Shown here piece after piece: positions 1 to 6,631 of a stretch of DNA of 6,631 nt. The position numbers and the translations under genes were made by a program. Position 1 is the stretch's first letter. Each line of letters starts with the position of its first letter. The notes beneath the pieces are model-generated. The model was not told the origin of the DNA, made no database searches, and worked only from the letters and a program-made list of their open reading frames with translations. The stretch is from an uncultured Oscillibacter sp. (GTDB taxonomy: Bacteria; Bacillota; Clostridia; Oscillospirales; Oscillospiraceae). Where the stretch lies: contig CAMNAE010000091.1 of NCBI GenBank assembly GCA_946530565.1, positions 1 to 6,631 of the forward strand. The letters are read 5' to 3'.

Positions 1-217
1 CGCGCCGTATCGCGACAAGTTCACGCTCTTCCACACGAAGGAGGCCTTCGACGAGAGCAGGGGCAACAGCGGCTTCGTGCTCCTCGGCGGACACAAAGTC
101 CTCGTGCGCCTCGGCGGTGAGGAACGCGAGGCCGACCTGAACGAAGCAAACGACCTCCCGCCCGACATCGAGGTTTTGATCCTCACGGTTTTGAGCGAGT
201 ACCGGTATCTGCTGTGA
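1..217 (+). CDS. 3' end of an unrecognised protein (partial, start outside window)
   Basis: An open frame enters from the left edge (first full codon at base 2) and ends at TGA 215-217, giving about 71 C-terminal residues. Codon use is GC-rich like the rest of the window, and a strong terminator follows 13 bases after the stop, so this is a real gene end. The fragment is soluble, with no membrane segment. It contains a beta-strand-like stretch, NSGFVLLGGHKVLVRLGG, then an acidic segment and LPPDIEVLILTVLSEYRYLL at the C-terminus. The order N-S-x-V-L...G-x-x-x-L-V...L-P-D-I-E-V-L faintly recalls the metallo-beta-lactamase part of ComEC-like proteins, but the usual GHHGS motif after this point is absent. 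I do not assign a function. Confidence 0.75.
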   Translation, partial: APYRDKFTLFHTKEAFDESRGNSGFVLLGGHKVLVRLGGEEREADLNEANDLPPDIEVLILTVLSEYRYLL

Positions 218-230
218 TGCCGCTTCCTAT

Positions 231-265
231 GCCCCTGCGGAGAACGCTCCGCAGGGGCGTTTTTT
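231..265 (+). terminator. Rho-independent terminator of the upstream gene
   Basis: Bases 231-241 (GCCCCTGCGGA) pair perfectly with 248-258, and an additional G242-C247 pair closes an AACG loop. A G and a run of six T (260-265) follow at once. It separates the upstream gene from the ftsH promoter 34 bases further on. Confidence 0.93.
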
Positions 266-298
266 ACAAATCATTCACAAAACTCCCGGTTTCCGCTC

Positions 299-327
299 TT
301 GTTCCGCACCGCGGATTGTGCTATACT
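299..327 (+). promoter_or_regulatory. Sigma-A-type extended -10 promoter of ftsH
   Basis: The -35 element is TTGTTC (299-304). A 17-base spacer leads to the -10 element TATACT (322-327), preceded by TGC (319-321), an extended -10 motif. Transcription should start near 333-335, leaving a leader of about 55 bases before the ATG at 389. The location also shows that the in-frame TTG at 299 is part of the promoter and not a start codon. Confidence 0.75.
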
Positions 328-376
328 TTTTCGGAAAAATACTATTCTCATCCGCGACAAAGTGAAGCACGGAGAT

Positions 377-382
377 GGGAGG
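377..382 (+). promoter_or_regulatory. Ribosome binding site that fixes the ftsH start
   Basis: GGGAGG lies 6 bases upstream of the ATG at 389-391. It decides the start in favour of the protein beginning MDQNRN over a 30-residue longer frame that would open with TTG inside the promoter. Confidence 0.85.
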
Positions 383-388
383 AAGCGA

Positions 389-2554
<2,166 letters not shown>

Positions 2555-2563
2555 AGATCTCCC

Positions 2564-2611
2564 CCCACCCCTGCGGCGCGCGTGCCGCAGGGGTGGGATC
2601 CGGGTGCTTTT
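2564..2611 (+). terminator. Terminator hairpin after ftsH (GC-rich, weak T tract)
   Basis: A perfect 14-bp stem pairs 2564-2577 with 2584-2597 around a 6-base loop, starting 9 bases after the ftsH stop. The only T run, TTTT at 2608-2611, lies about 10 bases beyond the stem instead of directly after it, so termination may be incomplete or the hairpin may mainly protect the mRNA 3' end. A 12-base palindrome, TTTTCCGGAAAA (2608-2619), overlaps the T run. Confidence 0.7.
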
Positions 2612-2633
2612 CCGGAAAACGGTGAACGCAGCA

Positions 2634-2688
2634 AAAGCGCAAAAAAAAGAAAAAAGGGCTTGACAAACGGCGGCTTTGATAGTATAGT
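2634..2688 (+). promoter_or_regulatory. Strong sigma-A promoter of tRNA-Cys with A-rich upstream element
   Basis: TTGACA (2660-2665, perfect -35) and TATAGT (2683-2688, one mismatch to the -10 consensus) are separated by exactly 17 bases. An A-rich stretch (A8-G-A6 at 2641-2655) sits immediately upstream, where an UP element would contact the RNA polymerase alpha subunits. Transcription should start near 2694-2696, about 14 bases before the tRNA. Confidence 0.92.
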
Positions 2689-2708
2689 ATCAGAAGTTCA
2701 AACGGCAC

Positions 2709-2783
2709 GGTGACATAGCCAAGTGGTAAGGCAAGGGTCTGCAAAACCCTGATTCCCCGGTTCAAATCCGGGTGTCACCTCCA
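2709..2783 (+). tRNA. tRNA-Cys (anticodon GCA), CCA encoded
   Basis: The full cloverleaf can be folded by eye. The acceptor stem is GGTGACA 2709-2715 with TGTCACC 2773-2779. The D stem is GCC 2718-2720 with GGC 2730-2732. The anticodon stem is AGGGT 2734-2738 with ACCCT 2746-2750, holding loop CTGCAAA with anticodon GCA at 2741-2743. The variable loop has 5 bases (2751-2755). The T stem is CCCGG 2756-2760 with CCGGG 2768-2772 around TTCAAAT. Discriminator base 73 is T (2780), the expected identity element for cysteinyl-tRNA synthetase. CCA (2781-2783) is encoded in the DNA. It is a solitary tRNA gene with its own promoter and terminator. Confidence 0.98.
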
Positions 2784-2821
2784 AAAAGAAAAGTCGCCTG
2801 CAAGGCGGCTTTTCTTTTTGG
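2781..2821 (+). terminator. Terminator of the tRNA-Cys transcript
   Basis: Bases 2781-2798 pair with 2804-2821 around loop TGCAA, an 18-bp stem with one G.T pair. The lower half is A-tract against T-tract (TTTTCTTTTT, 2810-2819), giving the U-rich 3' side of an intrinsic terminator; the A/T symmetry could let it work in both directions. The stem begins with the CCA of the tRNA itself. Confidence 0.88.
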
Positions 2822-2823
2822 TC

Positions 2824-2861
2824 CTCTTCTCTGTTCACTCTTCATTCTTCACTCTTCTCTG
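2824..2861 (+). repeat. Heptanucleotide tandem repeat tract (TTCAYTC)
   Basis: Units of seven bases run in register: TTCACTC (2834-2840), TTCATTC (2841-2847), TTCACTC (2848-2854), then the degenerate TTCTCTG (2855-2861). The 10-mer CTCTTCTCTG occurs at 2824-2833 and again at 2852-2861, exactly 28 bases (four units) apart, so the tract covers at least five periods. The strand is almost purely pyrimidine. It fills the space between the tRNA terminator and the ribosome binding site of the next gene, where I find no convincing -35/-10 pair. Confidence 0.75.
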
Positions 2862-2879
2862 AAAAAGGAGGTTCCCATC

Positions 2880-3191
2880 ATGCTTCTCACGACCACTGAA
2901 ACGATCCCCGGTAAAGACATCGAGCTGCTCGGCCTTGTCAAGGGCAGTACGATCCAGACCGTCAACGCATTCCGCGACATCGGCGCGGGCTTTAAGACGC
3001 TCGTCGGCGGCGAGCTTAAAAAGTACACCGAGATGATGGAATCCGCCCGTCAGATCGCCTCTGAGCGCATGACTGCCGAGGCGCAAGCTCTCGGCGCCGA
3101 CGCGATCGTGGGCGTACGCTTTACGACCTCCTCGGTCATGCAGGGCGCGGCCGAGGTCATGGCCTACGGCACCGCGGTGCGCTGCAGCTGA
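2880..3191 (+). CDS. YbjQ/UPF0145 family protein (putative heavy-metal-binding domain)
   Basis: A small soluble protein of 103 residues, close to the roughly 105 usual for the YbjQ/UPF0145 family. Family features visible: the opening MLLTTTETIPGKDIELLGLV, then a stretch from VKGSTIQ through DIGAGFKTLVGGELKKYTEMM, a helix of amphipathic heptads (ESARQIASERMTAEAQALGAD), and the closing strand pair AIVGVRFTTSS with VMAYGTAVR. Members assemble as ring-like oligomers; the metal-binding label comes from family annotation and no clear metal ligands are evident here. The start is the ATG preceded by AAGGAGG (2865-2871) at 8 bases; an upstream in-frame ATG at 2772 lies inside the tRNA and is rejected. 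The gene stands alone between two terminators. The function of the family is poorly defined. Confidence 0.92.
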   Translation: MLLTTTETIPGKDIELLGLVKGSTIQTVNAFRDIGAGFKTLVGGELKKYTEMMESARQIASERMTAEAQALGADAIVGVRFTTSSVMQGAAEVMAYGTAVRCS

Positions 3192-3231
3192 CAAGATCAG
3201 GTCAGATCAGATCGCCTGTCCCGCTTTGCAG

Positions 3232-3269
3232 AAAAACGCCGATCCCGCTTAATTGGGATCGGCGTTTTT
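3232..3269. terminator. Bidirectional terminator between convergent genes
   Basis: AAAAACGCCGATCCC (3232-3246) pairs perfectly with GGGATCGGCGTTTTT (3255-3269) around an 8-base loop. The stem ends in five A on one side and five T on the other, so it can end the YbjQ-family transcript reading right and the cbiK transcript reading left (cbiK stop at 3322-3324). Confidence 0.92.
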
Positions 3270-3321
3270 GTGATTTTCCGTACAGGATCGCAGCGTCGGA
3301 TCACTCAGGCTGCTGGCTCGC

Positions 3322-4779
3322 TCAGTCGGCAAAGGCCTCAGGCGGCAGTGAGTCCGAACGGAAGCAGAGCGTCCGCGGATACCAGAGCTCCTTTGCCCGG
3401 CTGAAGGCCGCGCAGTCCACCGGCGCATCCAGCGCGGAGACAGGGATCGTGAAGACCATCCGGCCCTCCGTGTCCTCTGAGGCCGTGATGCGCTCTGCCT
3501 CCGGCGCGGCGTCCGCCTCCTCGGGCGTACCCGGATAGCAGTAGAGGTATCCGCTGCCGCTCATGGTGAGATCGGCCGTCATACTGTCCTGCGCGACATG
3601 GAGCGTGCACTCGACGATCCGGAACATGGAGGAGCTGGACTCCACCGTGATCGGATAGCTGCCCTCCCGCAGCTCAGAGGCAAAAAGCGGCGCGGCGTCT
3701 TCCGGCACGACCGTTTCCACTTCCGTCATATCAGAGCTTCGGGCGATCCGTGGCTCTGAGAGAGAGGCGATCGCGGCGGCCGTGTGCCTGACGTAGAGCT
3801 CCTGAATAGCCGGCTCTTCACCGAGGCCCCGGAGCAGGCACTCGACGCTGATGCCGTCGGAGACGAGCATGGACTTCCAGGAGTCCTCGTCCTCCCCCGC
3901 CATGTCGTTGTTGGCATGATCGCCCGCCACCACCATCAGCGGCATCAGTACGGCCTTTTTCAGCCCGCTCTTTTGGATCAGGCTCCTGAGATCCTCAAAG
4001 GACGGCTCCGCCTCGACCGTTGCGACAAAGGTGTGATCGCAGCCCTTTTCAAAGAGCACCTCCTGCATGCGCTCATAGATCACGTTGGATTCCGCCTCGG
4101 TCCCGTGGCCCATGAGGCACAGCGCCGTCTCACCGTCGTCCCAGGGCTCAAGCGCCGCGATCAGGGCGTCCGCCACCTGGGAAAAATCCTCGTCATCTGC
4201 AAGGAGCGGCTCGGCGACGGCGATGCTCTCGAAGGAATCGCGATATCCCTCAAGCTCGCTTAAAAGGTCGCTGTACTCATAGCCGTGCATCAGATGTGTC
4301 GGCTGGACCACGAGCGTTTTCACGCCATTGGCCGCCGCCCGGTCCAGGGCCTCGGTCACGTTGTCGATGATCTCTCCGTCCCTCCGCGCGACATGGTCGA
4401 TGATGATCTGGCTCGTGAACGCCCGGCGCACGCTGTAGTCCGGGAAGGCCGCCTCGAGCGCATCCTCAATGGCGCCGATGGTCTTGCGACGGCTGTCATT
4501 ATAGCTGGTGCCGAAGCTGACCACGAGCAGCTCCTGTTCGCCGATGCCGTCCTGATTGCGGGGATCGTCCAGCGACGCGTCGCCGGTCCCGTAGTCCTCC
4601 CCGTCGCTCTCCCCCGCAGGCTCTGTCTCCTCAACCGCCGTTTCCTGAGCGGCTGCCGCCTCCGCCGGAGACTCTGCAGGGGCTTGCGTCTGCGCGCTCC
4701 CGCCCCGGTTTCCGCCGCAACCGGCCAGGAGCAGGCTCAGCAGCAGCGCTGCGGCCAGAAGCGTTTTTCTCATGTACAT
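3322..4779 (-). CDS. cbiK: CbiK-type sirohydrochlorin cobaltochelatase, lipoprotein form with extra C-terminal domain
   Basis: Predicted to insert Co2+ into sirohydrochlorin-type tetrapyrroles in the anaerobic B12 pathway, or to handle a related tetrapyrrole or metal at the cell surface. The 485 residues comprise a lipoprotein signal with lipobox LLAGC (lipidated C21); an Ala/Glu-rich linker, about 28-80; the chelatase domain, about 82-340, opening ELLVVSFGTSY; and a domain of about 120 residues from 369. The family's metal-site residues are present: H225 (LMGHGTE), E256 (TVEAEP) and H288 (VAGDHANNDMAG), spaced almost as in Salmonella CbiK H145/E175/H207. The C-terminal part (SSSSMFRIV at 381-389, then GSGYLY, PVSALD and AAFS...WYPRTL) resembles a module I recall from clostridial surface lipoproteins; its function is unknown to me. 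The start at 4779 has AAAGGAA 9 bases upstream; the ATG at 4773 is an alternative. The gene follows a cobalamin riboswitch. Confidence 0.93.
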   Translation of the reverse strand: MYMRKTLLAAALLLSLLLAGCGGNRGGSAQTQAPAESPAEAAAAQETAVEETEPAGESDGEDYGTGDASLDDPRNQDGIGEQELLVVSFGTSYNDSRRKTIGAIEDALEAAFPDYSVRRAFTSQIIIDHVARRDGEIIDNVTEALDRAAANGVKTLVVQPTHLMHGYEYSDLLSELEGYRDSFESIAVAEPLLADDEDFSQVADALIAALEPWDDGETALCLMGHGTEAESNVIYERMQEVLFEKGCDHTFVATVEAEPSFEDLRSLIQKSGLKKAVLMPLMVVAGDHANNDMAGEDEDSWKSMLVSDGISVECLLRGLGEEPAIQELYVRHTAAAIASLSEPRIARSSDMTEVETVVPEDAAPLFASELREGSYPITVESSSSMFRIVECTLHVAQDSMTADLTMSGSGYLYCYPGTPEEADAAPEAERITASEDTEGRMVFTIPVSALDAPVDCAAFSRAKELWYPRTLCFRSDSLPPEAFAD

Positions 4780-4835
4780 GAACGATCATTCCTTTCGATT
4801 GGCTTTTCGCACGGGGCCGAACGTCCGGGCAAACG

Positions 4836-4869
4836 AAAAAACCCTCTTCGCGCCGAGGCGAAAAAGGGT
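4836..4869 (-). terminator. Regulatory terminator between riboswitch and cbiK
   Basis: Read on the minus strand, ACCCTTTTTCGC (4869-4858) pairs with GCGAAGAGGGT (4851-4841), with one bulged T and one wobble, around a short loop, and ends in a T6 run (4841-4836). It lies 57 bases before the cbiK start and downstream of the aptamer, the position of the off-state hairpin of a transcription-terminating riboswitch. Confidence 0.87.
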
Positions 4870-4984
4870 GCAGGATCGCAGGGGCCGGATCCCACCGGGG
4901 TCCCGCCCTTGGCTCCGGGCCGCCGTATGGTCCGTCGGCGTCCCGTTCTCTGCCCGATCCTCTTTTGGCATCGGCAGTATGCGC

Positions 4985-5161
4985 TTGCAGGGCAGGTCTC
5001 CCGACTCATGCATCATGGCAACGGCCCGCCTTCCCATGCCTCGTTCGGCACAGTGGCATTCGGGCCGGGCTCCGCATTGACGGTGGCGGTCCCGTGCGGG
5101 ATTTGCACCCGCTTCCCTATTCTCCCGGCCGATCCTTAAGGATCCCGGGCACCCTGCAGGG
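4985..5161 (-). promoter_or_regulatory. Cobalamin (B12) riboswitch aptamer
   Basis: The minus strand carries the conserved adenosylcobalamin riboswitch elements in order: AGGGTGCC at the 5' side (5155-5148); a GATCC-TTAA-GGATC hairpin; AATAGGGAAGCGGGTGCAAA (5122-5103); TCCCGCACGGGACCGCCACC, ending in CCGCCACCGT at about 5080; GCCACTG (5057-5051); and the B12 box GTCGGGAGACCTGCC (5005-4991). A P1 stem can close between 5159-5153 (GCAGGGT) and 4993-4987 (GCCCTGC). It should bind a cobalamin and reduce cbiK expression when B12 is plentiful. Whether it prefers adenosyl-, methyl- or aquocobalamin cannot be read from the sequence by eye. Confidence 0.95.
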
Positions 5162-5174
5162 TTTTTCAAACAGC

Positions 5175-5203
5175 AGTATAGCAGTCCTGCTCCGAAAAAG
5201 CAA
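5175..5203 (-). promoter_or_regulatory. Extended -10 promoter of the riboswitch-cbiK transcript
   Basis: Read on the minus strand: -35 TTGCTT (5203-5198), 17-base spacer, -10 TATACT (5180-5175), with TGC just before it forming an extended -10. Transcription would begin near 5168, just before the aptamer's first conserved bases. The layout closely copies the ftsH promoter. Confidence 0.75.
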
Positions 5204-5229
5204 GGGTGCAGCGTGCTCACAGCGTATGA

Positions 5230-5264
5230 AGCCCCCGCCTCCCTGTAAAAGGAAGGCGGGGGCT
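5230..5264 (-). terminator. Hairpin downstream of the DUF4214 gene, probable terminator
   Basis: AGCCCCCGCCT (5230-5240) pairs perfectly with AGGCGGGGGCT (5254-5264), with further pairs possible inside. It lies 54 bases past the stop of the minus-strand gene that ends at 5319. On that strand it is followed only by TTCAT, so the T tract is poor. It sits just upstream of the cbiK promoter and insulates the two units. Confidence 0.65.
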
Positions 5265-5318
5265 GGTTCTTATTTGCCGCTGAAGCAGAGCTTACTCTTT
5301 ACGGGGAAGGCGCTTGCC

Positions 5319-6631
5319 TCAGAAGCCGAAGTTCTTGCACATCAGCGCGAACTCCTCGCTTGCGGCAAAGCGCGCGTAGATGTCCTGGCGTGCCTTGTCG
5401 ACGGCTTCCTCCGCGGTCCGCTCGCCGGAGGCATTCGCCCAGGCGACCTCGGCCTCGGTGAGCGAGCTCAGGCTCGCCACCCAGTTCGCAACGCCGGCGT
5501 CGGGCTCGCGGTCGAGCATCATCTTGTAGAGCATCCGGATAAAGGCCTCGTCGTCGAGCCCCTTCTTCTTGGCCTCATCGCTGAAGATGAAGCCAAAGGC
5601 CACGCGCTCGGGCGTGAGATCCTTCAAAAGCAGGTGGTTCGCCCACTCATTGAGGCCGCCTTCATCCGCCGCTCTGCCGAGCGAGAGCATATAGCAGCGG
5701 TCAACAAAGCGGGAGATGTTGCCGTTCTGGTCGCGCGGATCGAGCGTGATCGTGCCGGCGTTCAGGCCGTACTCGGCGCAGATGCCGCCGAACTCCTCGC
5801 TCGCGACGAACTCGGCGACGAGCTTCGTCGTGGAGTAGCCGTCGTTCAAAAGCGCGGTCCAGTTCGCGATCTCGCCGGCGCTTGGGTCACGGCCGAGCAT
5901 CGTCTGATAGCACAGGCGCACGGTCTCTTCCTTCGAGAGGTTCCGGCTCTGATACTCGCCGGAGCGGAAGAACTCCTTGACGATCTCGCCGGCGGAGGCG
6001 CCGTTCTCCAGCTCGCTCTTCCAGTGCTCGACGCCGCCTTCATCGCCCTCGCGGCCGAGAATCACGCTGTAGGCGCGCTCCACGTAGCTCTCGGCGTTCT
6101 TCTCGCCGGAGCCGGGCTTCTTGATCTCGGCAAGCAGGCCCTTCCAGTTGTCGCCGAAGAAGCGCCAGTCGCCGCGCTGGTCCTGATAGAACAGGCTGTA
6201 GCGCAGAGAGTCGTCGCCCTCGAAGGAGATCAGCACCTGCTTGAGCTCGGGCGTCGTCTCAGCCGCGGCCTTGTAGGGGTCGTACACGCTCTGGCGCAAG
6301 GTCACGGTGATCGGCGTCATCGGGGTGTAGCCGTTTTCGACCGTCGCGCCGCCGAGGTAGGCGTTCGCGAGGTACGGGTACTTGTTGTTCTGGGTCATGC
6401 GGTCCTTCAGGAACGCGATCCAGGGGTTGTACTCGTTGAAGGGATAGCAGAGCTTGTGGCCCGCGCCGTCGACGACGCCGGGCTTTTCGACCGCGGTGTT
6501 CGTGAGATACGCGAGCATCTCGGCGCAGTCGTTCGGGTTCTCGGGCGTCCAGGTACGCAGCGCCAGGAAGTAGAGCGCCATCGTCTTATAGGGCGAATCG
6601 AGCTTGTACTGCACGATGTCCTCATAGCAGG
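5319..6631 (-). CDS. DUF6935-like plus four-module DUF4214 protein, N-terminus outside window
   Basis: The frame is open to the window edge, so the start is missing; a GTG at 6614 is internal, because readable sequence (CYEDI) precedes it. Numbering from that GTG, residues about 5-165 (LDSPYKTMALYFLAL, an F-LKDRM segment, NAYLGGATVENGYTP, then LISFEGDD, QRGDWRFFGDNWKGLLAEI) match my memory of the DUF6935 family. Four DUF4214 modules follow, each with aromatic-x(6-8)-LGR/LDR, an acidic/Gly turn and a conserved Trp: 176-221, 229-282, 301-350 and 356-429 (W198, W252, W324, W378). The module recurs in secreted, S-layer-like and adhesin-like bacterial proteins. No signal peptide can be checked because the start is absent; extracellular or surface location is inference. 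Role unknown. Confidence 0.88.
   Translation of the reverse strand, partial: CYEDIVQYKLDSPYKTMALYFLALRTWTPENPNDCAEMLAYLTNTAVEKPGVVDGAGHKLCYPFNEYNPWIAFLKDRMTQNNKYPYLANAYLGGATVENGYTPMTPITVTLRQSVYDPYKAAAETTPELKQVLISFEGDDSLRYSLFYQDQRGDWRFFGDNWKGLLAEIKKPGSGEKNAESYVERAYSVILGREGDEGGVEHWKSELENGASAGEIVKEFFRSGEYQSRNLSKEETVRLCYQTMLGRDPSAGEIANWTALLNDGYSTTKLVAEFVASEEFGGICAEYGLNAGTITLDPRDQNGNISRFVDRCYMLSLGRAADEGGLNEWANHLLLKDLTPERVAFGFIFSDEAKKKGLDDEAFIRMLYKMMLDREPDAGVANWVASLSSLTEAEVAWANASGERTAEEAVDKARQDIYARFAASEEFALMCKNFGF

Noticed and set aside
299..388. N-terminal extension of FtsH starting at TTG 299
   Set aside because: The TTG is the -35 box of the promoter, the -10 box lies inside the extension, and a good ribosome binding site precedes the ATG at 389.
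2772..2879. Upstream ATG that would lengthen the YbjQ-family protein by 36 residues
   Set aside because: It starts within the tRNA-Cys gene and reads through its terminator; the ATG at 2880 has an ideal ribosome binding site and gives the family length.
3194..3214. Short GATCAG-type repeats after the YbjQ-family gene
   Set aside because: Only about three imperfect copies over 20 bases; too short to separate from chance and not CRISPR-like.
3784..4263. 159-codon plus-strand open frame inside cbiK
   Set aside because: Antisense to the chelatase domain, no ribosome binding site or recognisable motif.
4285..5139. 284-codon plus-strand open frame
   Set aside because: It runs antisense to cbiK and through the riboswitch; its composition is that of a shadow frame.
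4786..5220. 144-codon minus-strand open frame in the cbiK leader
   Set aside because: It lies wholly over the structured riboswitch, spacer and terminator RNA and is explained by the constrained, GC-rich sequence.
6612..6614. GTG as the start of the DUF6935/DUF4214 gene
   Set aside because: The frame continues open to the window edge with plausible coding sequence (CYEDI before the GTG), and no ribosome binding site is visible, so the gene is simply cut by the window.

Overview
The window is GC-rich, with A/T-rich promoters and simple hairpin terminators. Its gene content points to a gut-type Clostridia bacterium, most likely Oscillospirales: a Firmicutes-style FtsH with an acidic tail, a B12-riboswitch-controlled CbiK lipoprotein, and a secreted-type protein with DUF6935-like and DUF4214 modules. 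This placement rests on recalled family resemblance, not a database search.

Layout, left to right. (1) 1-217: the 3' end of an unrecognised plus-strand gene, closed by a strong terminator at 231-265. (2) 299-2611: a single-gene ftsH unit with its own extended -10 promoter, a short leader, the 721-residue membrane AAA+ zinc protease and a GC-rich terminator hairpin. (3) 2634-2821: a solitary tRNA-Cys(GCA) unit with a near-consensus sigma-A promoter, an A-rich upstream element, an encoded CCA end and a terminator whose stem begins inside the CCA. (4) 2824-3269: a heptanucleotide repeat tract, a 103-residue YbjQ/UPF0145 protein and a terminator shared with the convergent gene. (5) 5203 down to 3322, minus strand: promoter, adenosylcobalamin-type riboswitch, about 115 bases of spacer, intrinsic terminator, and then a lipoprotein form of the cobaltochelatase CbiK with an extra C-terminal domain. 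(6) 5230-6631, minus strand: a hairpin and the 3' part of a gene for a DUF6935-like plus four-module DUF4214 protein that runs off the window.

The most informative region is the cobalamin unit. The conserved aptamer elements, the terminator upstream of the start codon and a 12-bp alternative pairing between the aptamer 5' strand and the terminator 5' arm together give a concrete model: B12-bound RNA terminates, and B12-free RNA makes a surface-anchored tetrapyrrole-cobalt chelatase. The remaining genes are housekeeping genes in separate short transcription units. I see no mobile element, CRISPR array or defence system. I do not claim a wholly new system; the surface chelatase with its C-terminal domain is the best candidate for something under-described.
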